The translations under genes and the position numbers were made by a program. Shown here piece after piece: positions 23,540 through 30,659 of a DNA stretch of 33,753 nt (position 1 is the stretch's first letter; every line of letters begins with the position of its first letter). This DNA comes from Streptomyces thermovulgaris (GTDB taxonomy: Bacteria > Actinomycetota > Actinomycetes > Streptomycetales > Streptomycetaceae), in contig NZ_MUME01000018.1 of assembly GCF_002155915.1 (NCBI RefSeq), positions 1 through 33,753 of the forward strand, read 5' to 3'. The notes beneath the pieces were generated by a model that saw nothing but the letters and a program-made list of their open reading frames with translations, had not been told where the DNA came from and did no database searches.

Positions 23540-24664
23540 ATGGATGTCTCCCCCAGCCGTGCCCATGACTGCACCTGTCGCTGTGCTCGTGTTCTCCGGT
23601 CGGCCGGTTCCCTTCTCGCATGGCTCTGCTGTGCCGTGCTGCTGTTCGGATGCACCGGCTCGTCCGGTCCCCGGCAGACCCGCGGCACCGGGGACGTCTC
23701 CGCCGCCGAGGACGCCGGGCGGCGGGCCGGTGTCTCCCCGGCGGCCGTCGAACTGCAGAACGACTATCTGCAGGTGATCAGGGACGTGCTGCCGTCGGTG
23801 GTGCAGATCCAGACCGGCCGGGAGCTCGGGTCGGGGGTCGTGTACGACGACAAGGGGCACATCGTCACCAACGCGCACGTGGTGGGCGGTGCGAGCACCT
23901 TCGAGGTGACCACCGCCAACAGCGAGGCGACGCTGACCGCGCGTCTGGTCTCCTCCTATCCCGAGCAGGACCTCGCCCTGGTGAAGCTGGACGAGGTGCC
24001 CCCGGGGCTGCGGCCCGCCGCCTTCGGCGACTCCGAGAAGGTCCAGGTGGGGCAGATCGTGCTGGCCATGGGGTCGCCGCTGGGGCTGTCGTCGAGCGTG
24101 ACCCAGGGCATCGTGTCGGCGATCGGGCGCACCGTCAGCGAGGGACGGGAGGGCGGCGGCACGGGGGCGACGATCCCCAACATGGTGCAGACCTCGGCCG
24201 CGATCAATCCGGGCAACAGCGGGGGCGCGCTGGTGAACCTCGACGGCGAGGTCATCGGCATCCCGACACTCGCCGCCACCGATCCCCGGCTCGGCTCCGC
24301 GGCGCCCGGCATCGGCTTCGCGATCCCGGCGTCGATGGTGAAGACGGTCGCCGACCAGATCATCCGCTACGGCAGGGTCGTCGACTCCGGCCGGGCCGCG
24401 CTCGACATCACCGGGCGCACGGTCGTCGACGCCGCCTACCGGCCCGCGGGCGTCGCCGTCGTCGAGGTGCAGACGGGCGGCGCGGCGGAGAAGGCGGGCA
24501 TCCGGGCCGGGGACACCATCGTCGGCCTCGGCGGCAGGGAGATCACCACCATCACCTCGCTGTCCGAGGCGCTGGCCGCGTACAAGCCGGGCCAGCGGGT
24601 CCAGGTGACCTTCACCCGGGACGGCGCCCGAAGGACGGTGGAGGTGACCCTGGGCGAGCAGTGA
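23540..24664 (+). CDS. HtrA/DegP-like trypsin-type serine protease lipoprotein with PDZ domain
   Basis: Extracytoplasmic quality-control protease of 374 residues. The signal peptide ends in the lipobox L-F-G-C38, so it is probably membrane-anchored. The trypsin-like domain (about 78-275) has the triad H113 (TNAHVV), D144 (DLALVKL) and S228 (INPGNSGGAL). A PDZ domain (about 290-372; GVAVVEVQTGGAAEKAGIRA, DTIVGLGG) follows. ATG 23540 has a GAGGGAAG stretch upstream at a long spacing, so the exact start is less sure; the peptide after it is rich in cysteine (C11, C13, C15). It sits near the PspA module, but its own transcription unit appears separate. Confidence 0.93.
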   Translation: MDVSPSRAHDCTCRCARVLRSAGSLLAWLCCAVLLFGCTGSSGPRQTRGTGDVSAAEDAGRRAGVSPAAVELQNDYLQVIRDVLPSVVQIQTGRELGSGVVYDDKGHIVTNAHVVGGASTFEVTTANSEATLTARLVSSYPEQDLALVKLDEVPPGLRPAAFGDSEKVQVGQIVLAMGSPLGLSSSVTQGIVSAIGRTVSEGREGGGTGATIPNMVQTSAAINPGNSGGALVNLDGEVIGIPTLAATDPRLGSAAPGIGFAIPASMVKTVADQIIRYGRVVDSGRAALDITGRTVVDAAYRPAGVAVVEVQTGGAAEKAGIRAGDTIVGLGGREITTITSLSEALAAYKPGQRVQVTFTRDGARRTVEVTLGEQ

Positions 24665-24680
24665 GCGGGGAGGGCCGGCC

Positions 24681-24705
24681 GGGCCGCCCCGGTTCCGGAC
24701 GGCCC
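24681..24705. terminator. Candidate bidirectional terminator after the protease gene
   Basis: GGGCCGCCC and GGACGGCCC pair over nine positions with one mismatch around a 7-base loop, in the 53-base gap between the convergent protease and small-protein genes. Confidence 0.45.
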
Positions 24706-24717
24706 CGAGGGTCTTCG

Positions 24718-24930
24718 TCAGGACTGGTCGGCGTGCAGGCTCATCGGGCCGTAGACCTCCGTGCCGTCCTCGAACAGCCGCACCTGGTCCGCGCCGCCGT
24801 CGCGCAGCTCCCTCCAGTGCTCCCCGATCCAGGACTCCGCGTCGCTCTGCGTGGTGAACTCCTCGGGCTGCACCGCGGGCCGGACCTCCGTTCCGTCGGC
24901 CGTCTCGAACCGCCACGTCCATGCCGCCAT
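24718..24930 (-). CDS. Small acidic protein of unknown function
   Basis: A 70-residue soluble protein beginning MAAWTWRFETADGTEV, with a compact Trp/acid pattern (ESWIGEHWRELRDGGADQ) and the end VYGPMSLHADQS. No cysteine, membrane segment or recognised motif. ATG 24930 is chosen because GGGAGG lies about six bases upstream, a strong site; the longer upstream frame to 25035 is not needed. It looks like a conserved Streptomyces small protein, but I cannot assign a function. It is convergent with the protease gene and divergent from the cobU fusion gene. Confidence 0.8.
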   Translation of the reverse strand: MAAWTWRFETADGTEVRPAVQPEEFTTQSDAESWIGEHWRELRDGGADQVRLFEDGTEVYGPMSLHADQS

Positions 24931-25030
24931 GTACGCCTCCCTGGGTGAGCACACTGCACAGCGTCGGCCGGCTCGCGGTCCGGCTCCCGCACAGAGCCTA
25001 GCCGGGCGCGCATGACCTGCGGGCACCTTG

Positions 25031-25036
25031 GACAAT
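25031..25036 (+). promoter_or_regulatory. -10 box of the cobU fusion gene, near-leaderless
   Basis: GACAAT followed by seven bases and GTG 25044, with no Shine-Dalgarno. Confidence 0.45.
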
Positions 25037-25043
25037 CGGGTCC

Positions 25044-26249
25044 GTGGACGTGACTCTGCTCGGCACCGGTGCCCCCGCGGGACTGCCCCGCCCTAACTGT
25101 CCCTGTGCGGCCTGCACGACGGCGCTGGGCGCGGACGCACGGGCGGCGACCTCGCTGCTGGTGGACGACTCGCTGCTGGTGGACCTGACCCCGGGCGCGG
25201 CGCTCGCGGCGGCGCGGGCCGGGCATTCGCTGAGCGGTGTGGCCCAGGTGCTGCTGTCCCACCCGCACAACGGGCCGGCCATCGAGGTCCCGGCCGGGCT
25301 GCCGCAGCCGGGACGGGTGCCGGACGGGCGGGAACTGGCGCTGCTGACGGGGCACCGGGTGCGGGCGGTGGCCCTGGACTCCCCCGGCACCGGGTACGCG
25401 GTGACCGGCCCGGACGGGCTGCGGCTGCTGTATCTGCCGCCGGGCGGGGCACCGGCCGGCCCGGAGGAGGGTCCGGGCACGCCGTACGACCTGGTCCTCC
25501 TGGACGTCGTGGGGCGCCCCGACTCCCTGGCCAGGCTGCGGGCGGCGGGGGCGGTGGGGCCGACCACGGACGTCGTGGCCGTCCACCTGGACCACGACGT
25601 GCCGCCGGGGGCGGAGCTGCGCCGGCGGCTGGCGGCGGCCGGGGCACGGGCGGTGCCGGACGGGACGACGCTGGTGGTCGGGTCGTACGAGGAGGTCCCG
25701 GACGTGCCCCGGCGCACGCTGGTGCTCGGCGGGGCGCGTTCGGGGAAGTCGGTGGAGGCCGAGCGGCGGCTGGAGACCTTCCCGGACGTGCTGTACGTCG
25801 CCACCGGCGGGTCCCGGGGCGGGGACCCCGAGTGGGCCGCCCGGGTCGCCGCGCACCGGGAGCGGCGGCCGGGCTCCTGGCGCACCGCGGAGACGTGCGA
25901 CCTGGTGCCGCTGCTCGAGGAGGACGGGCCGCCGCTGCTCGTCGACTGCCTGTCGCTGTGGCTGACGGACGCGATGGACTCCGTCGGCGCCTGGGACGAC
26001 GCCGAGTGGGCGGGCGGCGGCGAACGCGCCCTGCGCGAGCGGGTGGCCGCGCTGACCCGGGCCGTGCGCACGACCCGGCGCACGGTGGTCGCCGTCTCCA
26101 ACGAGGTGGGCTCGGGCATCGTGCCGGCCACCGCCTCCGGCCGCCGCTACCGCGACGAACTGGGCCGTCTGAACGCCGCGTTCGCGGCGGAGTGCGAACA
26201 GGTGCTGCTGGTGGTGGCGGGCCAGGCCGTCACGCTGCGCGGGCGATGA
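25044..26249 (+). CDS. cobU: CobU adenosylcobinamide kinase/GTP transferase fused to a degenerate metallo-beta-lactamase-like domain
   Basis: Activates adenosylcobinamide to the GDP form for assembly of the cobalamin nucleotide loop. It has 401 residues. The C-terminal half (about 224-401) is a full CobU: P-loop GGARSGKS (229-236), YVATGG, H271 in AAHRERRP (the guanylylated histidine region), DCLSLWLTD and VSNEVGSGIVP. The N-terminal half (about 1-215) begins MDVTLLGTGAPAGLPRPNC with C-x-C-x-x-C, like PhnP/PqqB-type metallo-beta-lactamase folds. The place of the HxHxDH motif reads LSHPHNGPA, so the second metal ligands are absent and metal catalysis is doubtful. The gene converges on and overlaps the methyltransferase gene by 20 bases. 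Confidence 0.9.
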   Translation: MDVTLLGTGAPAGLPRPNCPCAACTTALGADARAATSLLVDDSLLVDLTPGAALAAARAGHSLSGVAQVLLSHPHNGPAIEVPAGLPQPGRVPDGRELALLTGHRVRAVALDSPGTGYAVTGPDGLRLLYLPPGGAPAGPEEGPGTPYDLVLLDVVGRPDSLARLRAAGAVGPTTDVVAVHLDHDVPPGAELRRRLAAAGARAVPDGTTLVVGSYEEVPDVPRRTLVLGGARSGKSVEAERRLETFPDVLYVATGGSRGGDPEWAARVAAHRERRPGSWRTAETCDLVPLLEEDGPPLLVDCLSLWLTDAMDSVGAWDDAEWAGGGERALRERVAALTRAVRTTRRTVVAVSNEVGSGIVPATASGRRYRDELGRLNAAFAAECEQVLLVVAGQAVTLRGR

Positions 26250-27306
26250 CGCGATAGGCGTTGGACAGGCCGGGGACCCGGCGCAGCAGGGGGGACAGCA
26301 GGACGTCCAGGGCGGCGGCCACGTCCACCAGGGGGCTGGTCACGGCGGACAGGACGGTCCGCAGGGTGTGCTGGAGGGCGGTCGGCGGAACCTCGCGCCA
26401 GGGGGCGTCGGCGGCGGGCAGGACGCGGGCGAGGGCCAGGGCGACGGCCGCGGACAGGTCGCCGGGGGTGTGCGGGGTCCGGCGGTCGGTGACCAGGACC
26501 GTGCAGCCCTGGGCCTCCAGTTCCGCGCACAGATTGCGCAGGGGCAGCAGATGCAGATGGCGCGGCTGGCCGTGCGGCAGCCACCACTTGCCCAGCATCC
26601 GGGCGAACAGGCAGCGCGGGTCGGGGAGTTCGACCAGCAGATGGCCGCCGGGGCGCAGCACGGTCAGGGCACCGCGCAACTCGGCGCGCGGGTCCGGCAC
26701 ATGGGCCAGGTGGTGGAAGATGCTGACCACGTCGTAGCGGCCGCGCAGGCGCTCGGCGATGTGCGGGTCGGCGAGGTGGCCGATGTGGGCCTCCTCCACC
26801 CGCCCGGCCGCGCGGGCCTGTTCCACGCGCGGGGTGGGGTCCAGGCCGTCGAAGGAGGTGTACGGGAACACCTCCTGCGCGGCCCCGGGGAAGCGGCCGT
26901 GGCCGGTGCCGACGTCCAGCCAGGCCTCCGGCTCCCCCACCCCCCGCATCAGGTGCGCGTCCCAGCGGTGCCGCCGGCGGCTGCGGCGGACCGCGAGCGC
27001 CGGGTCGGCGAACCCCTCCGGGTCGGTCTCGTCGAAGTCCCGGTGGTAGAAGGCCAGTCCGGCCGGGGTGAGCCGGGGGTTCTGGAAGGCGTGGCCGCAG
27101 TCCCGGCACTGGGCGAGCACGAAGGTGCCCGGCTTGTGCTGGAGCAGGTCCGGTGCGCGCAGCCGGGTGCGCAGCCGCCGGGAGCCGCACCAGGGGCAGT
27201 CCTCGCGGGGCGGTTCCTGGAAGCGGTGCGTGCCCTGGGCGAGTTCGGAGGCGTACGCGATGCGGCGCGGGTCGTAGAACCGCGGGGCGTACGGCAGGGG
27301 CGGCAT
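26230..27306 (-). CDS. Zinc-ribbon class I SAM methyltransferase
   Basis: SAM-dependent methyltransferase of 358 residues. The N-terminal part has two cysteine pairs, CPWC (C37, C40) and CRDC (C67, C70), a zinc-ribbon pattern as in methyltransferases with an N-terminal zinc-binding domain. The SAM fold follows (LDVGTGHGRF, 130-139; FDGLDPTPR; YDVVSIFHHLAHVPDP; LRPGGHLLVELPDP). The C-terminal third is hydrophobic-helical. ATG 27306 is chosen because GGGAG lies six bases upstream; ATG 27342 is a weaker alternative. The substrate is unknown. It lies between cobU and cobT but on the opposite strand, so a cobalamin role is not implied. Confidence 0.88.
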   Translation of the reverse strand: MPPLPYAPRFYDPRRIAYASELAQGTHRFQEPPREDCPWCGSRRLRTRLRAPDLLQHKPGTFVLAQCRDCGHAFQNPRLTPAGLAFYHRDFDETDPEGFADPALAVRRSRRRHRWDAHLMRGVGEPEAWLDVGTGHGRFPGAAQEVFPYTSFDGLDPTPRVEQARAAGRVEEAHIGHLADPHIAERLRGRYDVVSIFHHLAHVPDPRAELRGALTVLRPGGHLLVELPDPRCLFARMLGKWWLPHGQPRHLHLLPLRNLCAELEAQGCTVLVTDRRTPHTPGDLSAAVALALARVLPAADAPWREVPPTALQHTLRTVLSAVTSPLVDVAAALDVLLSPLLRRVPGLSNAYRVIARAA

Positions 27307-27450
27307 GGGCGGCTCCCGGAGCGAGAACGGTGTGCGGGACATTTCACCGCAAAAGAGGCATGGAGGGATGCAGGGGATCGGGGTTCCGGGTGGAAAGACT
27401 CCGTACGGGTGTGCCCCCGACAGGGCGTCTCCCCGTCCGGCCGGGGCCGG

Positions 27451-27456
27451 TACTGT
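27451..27456 (+). promoter_or_regulatory. -10 box of the cobT gene, near-leaderless
   Basis: TACTGT, then seven bases and ATG 27464, with no Shine-Dalgarno. The divergent methyltransferase start lies 157 bases away. Confidence 0.5.
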
Positions 27457-27463
27457 TCGGCGA

Positions 27464-28603
27464 ATGAGCTCGCTGAATCTCGACGACTTCACCGATCTGA
27501 TCGAGCGTCCCGACGGCGGTGTGCGCCATGCCGCGGAGGCACGCCGGGAGCGTCAGAACGTGCCGCCCGGGGCGCTGGGCCGCCTCGACGAACTGGGTGA
27601 GTGGCTGGCCGCGGCCCAGGGCGCCGTTCCGGTGCGGCCGGTGGAACGGCCGCGGGTGGTGCTGTTCGCCGGCGATCACGGGATCGCCGAGCGGGGCGTC
27701 TCGGCCCGGCCCGCGGGCGGCGCCGAGCGGTTGGTGCGGGCGGTGCTGGAGGGCGACCGGCCGGTCTCGGTGCTGGCCCGGCGGCTCGGCGTGCCGGTGC
27801 GGGTGGTCGACATGGCGCTGGACTGCCCGCCCGAGACACTGCCCGCGGAGGTCGTGCGGCACCGGGTGCGGCGCGGCAGCGGCTGCATCGACGTGGAGGA
27901 CGCGCTGACCCTCCAGGAGGCGGAGGCGGCCTTCCGGGCCGGGATGGCGGTGGCCGACGAGGAGGCCGACTCCGGCACCGACCTGGTGGTGCTCGGCGAC
28001 ATCAGCGTGGGCGGGACGACACCGGCCGCCGTGCTGATCGCCGCGCTGTGCGGGACGGACGCCTCCGTGGTGACCGGGCGCGGCGGCGAGCCCATCGACG
28101 ACCTGACGTGGATGCGCAAGTGCGCGGCGATCCGGGACGCGCTGCGCCGGGCGCGGCCCGTGCTCGGCGACCAGCTGCGGCTGCTGGCCACGGTGGGCGG
28201 TGCCGACCTGACCGCGACGACGGGCTTTCTGCTGCAGTGCGCGGTACGGAAGCTGCCGGTCGTCCTGGACGGCGTGGTGTCGGCCGCGTGCGCCCTGGTG
28301 GGGCAGCGGGTGGCGTTCCGGGCCCCGGACTGGTGGCTGGCCGGTCACAGCAGCGGCGAGCCCGGCCAGGCCAAGGCCCTGGACCGGATGGCCCTGGAGC
28401 CCCTCCTCGACCACGGGGTGACCGTCGGCGAGGGGGCGGGCGCCCTGCTGGCCCTCCCCCTGGTCCAGTCCGCCGCCGCCCTGGCCGCGGAGCTTCCCGA
28501 GGTCCCGCAGGACTGGGACGGGCCGGAGGAGGCAGAGGAAAAGGCGGAGGAGACGGAAGAGGGGGAGAAGAAGGAGGAGGAAGGCGGAACGGACGAGAAG
28601 TAG
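27464..28603 (+). CDS. cobT: CobT, nicotinate-nucleotide-dimethylbenzimidazole phosphoribosyltransferase
   Basis: Makes alpha-ribazole phosphate from nicotinate mononucleotide and dimethylbenzimidazole, feeding CobS. It has 379 residues; the CobT fold covers about 1-345. Landmarks: RRERQNVPPGALGRLDEL, VLFAGDHGIAERGVS, LGDISVGGTTPAAV, ATTGFLLQ, and the catalytic glutamate E323 in VTVGEGAGALLALP. An acidic C-terminal tail (about 353-379; EEAEEKAEETEEGEKKEEE) is not part of the enzyme core. NadA upstream makes the pathway that supplies nicotinate mononucleotide. ATG 27464 fits the near-leaderless promoter. Confidence 0.95.
   Translation: MSSLNLDDFTDLIERPDGGVRHAAEARRERQNVPPGALGRLDELGEWLAAAQGAVPVRPVERPRVVLFAGDHGIAERGVSARPAGGAERLVRAVLEGDRPVSVLARRLGVPVRVVDMALDCPPETLPAEVVRHRVRRGSGCIDVEDALTLQEAEAAFRAGMAVADEEADSGTDLVVLGDISVGGTTPAAVLIAALCGTDASVVTGRGGEPIDDLTWMRKCAAIRDALRRARPVLGDQLRLLATVGGADLTATTGFLLQCAVRKLPVVLDGVVSAACALVGQRVAFRAPDWWLAGHSSGEPGQAKALDRMALEPLLDHGVTVGEGAGALLALPLVQSAAALAAELPEVPQDWDGPEEAEEKAEETEEGEKKEEEGGTDEK
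28555..28584 (+). repeat. 30-base homopurine tract in the cobT tail
   Basis: An uninterrupted A/G run on the plus strand, in a wider G/A-rich stretch (about 28520-28617), encodes the Glu/Lys tail of CobT. Such tracts can vary in length and can form unusual DNA. Confidence 0.6.
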
Positions 28604-28663
28604 AGGAGAAGCAGGGCGCCGGGCGGGGACGAGGACCGGCCGCCGCCTCCTTGCTCCCCCGCC

Positions 28664-28684
28664 CTCCCGGGACGGTGCCGGGAG
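28664..28684. terminator. Candidate terminator between convergent cobT and membrane-protein genes
   Basis: CTCCCGG / CCGGGAG, a 7-bp stem with a 7-base loop, in the 88-base gap between stops; it partly lies next to the membrane-protein stop at 28692. Confidence 0.45.
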
Positions 28685-28691
28685 AGGCCCG

Positions 28692-29498
28692 TCACGGCGG
28701 TCGCGGCCGGCGCGGCGGGGGCGGTGACGCGGGTTCCTGGTGTTCCGGGAGGCGGGCCGGCTGCGGGTCCGGCCTGCCGCCGATCCAGTCCTGGAAGGCC
28801 CGAAGGGGACCGGACCAGCGGCGGTCGTGGCGGCGGGCGCGCAGCCCGGCACGGGACAGGGCGCGGGGGCGGTGGCGGTAGAAGCGCCTGGCCCAGCAGG
28901 AGTCGGGGCGGGCCAGGCGGACCGCCCCGATCAGCGCGACGAACGGGACGATCACACCGAACAGGGCGATACGGATCTTTCCCTTGCTGAGGGCCATCAG
29001 GGAGAGCAGGAAGTTCACGGCCACCGTGGCGATGACCGTCCCGCGGCTCTGCAGCTCGCCCTCGGTCATGTCGTCGACGCCGAACGGGGAGAACCCGGCG
29101 AGCATCAGCCCGACCAGCGCCGCGGTGATGACGACGACCTCGACGCTCTTGCGGCCGGCCTCGCTCCAGTAGACGTCGTGCAGGTGCAGGATCAGTGCGA
29201 ACTCGTCCAGCACCAGGCCCGCGCCGATGCCGAAGACCACCGCGAAGGCGGCCGCCCCGAACCCGTGCCGGCTGCTGGCGACCGCCCCGAACCCGCCGAA
29301 GACGGTCAGGACCACGCCGGGCACGACGTGGTGGATGTGCAGACCGCCCGTCTCGACATTGCCGAAGGGACCCTTGCCGGCCCGGATCATCCGGGTGACG
29401 ACCCGGGTGACCACGAAGGTCAGGACGAATGCGGTGAGGGCGAGCAGCAGGGGCAGTTTCCCGGGTTCGACGATGTTGCGCTCCAGCCAGTGCCCCAT
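28692..29498 (-). CDS. Polytopic membrane protein with conserved-looking His and acidic motifs
   Basis: A 268-residue integral membrane protein, about six hydrophobic segments between residues 16 and 195, then a basic, Pro-rich cytoplasmic C-terminus. Notable polar motifs lie inside or next to the membrane segments: GGLHIHHVVPG (about 51-61), LDEFALILHLHDVYW (about 97-111) and DDMTEGE near 141. The cluster of His, Asp and Glu could bind metal, but this is inference. I recognise it only as an actinobacterial conserved membrane protein and assign no function. ATG 29498 lies six bases after CACACT, a leaderless arrangement. It is divergent from cobS with only 86 bases between. Confidence 0.85.
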   Translation of the reverse strand: MGHWLERNIVEPGKLPLLLALTAFVLTFVVTRVVTRMIRAGKGPFGNVETGGLHIHHVVPGVVLTVFGGFGAVASSRHGFGAAAFAVVFGIGAGLVLDEFALILHLHDVYWSEAGRKSVEVVVITAALVGLMLAGFSPFGVDDMTEGELQSRGTVIATVAVNFLLSLMALSKGKIRIALFGVIVPFVALIGAVRLARPDSCWARRFYRHRPRALSRAGLRARRHDRRWSGPLRAFQDWIGGRPDPQPARLPEHQEPASPPPPRRPRPP

Positions 29499-29504
29499 AG
29501 GGGT

Positions 29505-29510
29505 AGTGTG
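29505..29510 (-). promoter_or_regulatory. Candidate -10 box for the membrane-protein gene
   Basis: CACACT on the minus strand, six bases before ATG 29498; a weak match, supported by absence of a Shine-Dalgarno. Confidence 0.3.
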
Positions 29511-29572
29511 CCGCTCCTCCCGGTGCGCCGCCCGTTCGCACGACGCCCTCCTGGGGCCCGCCGGCGGTCCCG

Positions 29573-29578
29573 TAGTCT
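29573..29578 (+). promoter_or_regulatory. -10 box of leaderless cobS promoter
   Basis: TAGTCT followed by six bases and GTG 29585. No Shine-Dalgarno is present. Confidence 0.55.
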
Positions 29579-29584
29579 GCCCGG

Positions 29585-30379
29585 GTGACCACGACTCCTC
29601 AGCAGGTTCCCCCGCCGCACGGGCTGCGGTTCGCCTTCGGCACCCTCACCGTGCTTCCGGTCCGGGTCGGCCGCTGGGACCGCGAGGCCGCACGTGCGGG
29701 GATGCTCTGCGCGCCGCTCGCCGGGCTCGTGGTCGGAGGGGCGGCGGCGGCCGCGGGGCTGGTGCTGCTCCTCCTCGGCTCCGGCCCGGTGCTCGCCGCC
29801 GTCGCCACCGTCGCCGTCCCCGCCGTCCTGACCCGCGGGCTGCACCTGGACGGGCTCGCCGACACCGCGGACGGGCTGGGCAGCGGCAGGCCCGCCGAGG
29901 ACGCGCTGCGGATCATGAAGCAGTCGGACATCGGTCCCTTCGGGGTGATCACCCTCGTCCTCGTCCTGCTCGCCCAGGTGGCCGCCCTGACCCGGGCCTA
30001 CGACGGCTCCTGGGCCCGGGGGGCGCTGGCCGCCGTCGTCTCGGCGACCGTCGCCCGGCTGGCCCTGACCCTGGCCGCCCGCACCGGGGTCCCGGCCGCC
30101 CGGCCGACGGGGCTGGGCGCCGCGGTCGCGGGAGTGGTGCCCGTGCCGGGCGCGGTCGGCACGGCCCTCGCCGTGCTGCTGGCGGCGACGGCGGCGGGCG
30201 CCCTCCTCGGCCCGTCCGTCTGCGTCCTTGCCGCTCTGTCGGTCCTTGCCGCCCTCGCCGCCGCCGAACTCCTCCTGCGCCGTTGCAGGCGCCGTTTCCA
30301 GGGGGTGACCGGGGACGTCTTCGGCGCTCTCGCCGAGACGGCGGCCACGGCCGCCCTGGTCGTGCTCTCGCTGCGCTGA
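29585..30379 (+). CDS. cobS: CobS, adenosylcobinamide-GDP ribazoletransferase
   Basis: Membrane enzyme that joins adenosylcobinamide-GDP with alpha-ribazole (phosphate) to form cobalamin. It has 264 residues with the family signatures RFAFGTLTVLPVRV near the N-terminus, the acidic catalytic segment GLHLDGLADTADGL (about 85-98), RIMKQSDIGPFGV (about 109-121) and C-terminal GVTGDVFGALAE (about 240-251). Several hydrophobic helices give an Ala/Leu/Val-rich composition. GTG 29585 is set by the -10 box six bases upstream. It completes the late pathway with CobU and CobT in this window, though the three genes have separate promoters. Confidence 0.95.
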   Translation: MTTTPQQVPPPHGLRFAFGTLTVLPVRVGRWDREAARAGMLCAPLAGLVVGGAAAAAGLVLLLLGSGPVLAAVATVAVPAVLTRGLHLDGLADTADGLGSGRPAEDALRIMKQSDIGPFGVITLVLVLLAQVAALTRAYDGSWARGALAAVVSATVARLALTLAARTGVPAARPTGLGAAVAGVVPVPGAVGTALAVLLAATAAGALLGPSVCVLAALSVLAALAAAELLLRRCRRRFQGVTGDVFGALAETAATAALVVLSLR

Positions 30380-30659
30380 GACGGCCGCCCCGGCACCCGC
30401 GGTCCGGCGCGGCGGGTTCGGCCGCCGTCCCCGGCCGTGGGCGAACCCGGCGTTCCCGCCCGGAGGATGAGGCGTCGTCGCCCCGTGCGCGCGCACCCGC
30501 CGGGCGGGCCCGTGGCGGGACGCGCGTAGTCTCGGAGAGGGTGTTTGCCCGCCCGGGTGAAGACCGCGCCGCAGAGGAGTTCTAGGGTCGGTGGTCGGGC
30601 CCGGTCGACCCACCTGTTTTCGGCCACACACCTTTACAGGGAAGCGAGATTTCACCACC
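30380..30659. promoter_or_regulatory. cobS-pepA intergenic region (280 bases)
   Basis: No convincing protein gene except a possible 14-codon open frame (GTG 30541 to TAG 30585) with GGAGAGG directly before it. The TAGTCT at 30527-30532 is the likely pepA promoter. No strong hairpin after cobS is evident. Confidence 0.4.
30527..30532 (+). promoter_or_regulatory. Candidate -10 box of pepA
   Basis: TAGTCT would start transcription near 30539 and give pepA a leader of about 120 bases that includes the short open frame at 30541-30585. Confidence 0.4.

Noticed and set aside
25044..30379. Possible cobalamin riboswitch upstream of cobU, cobT or cobS
   Set aside because: The starts appear leaderless, so there is no room for a riboswitch, and I saw no B12-box-like sequence upstream.
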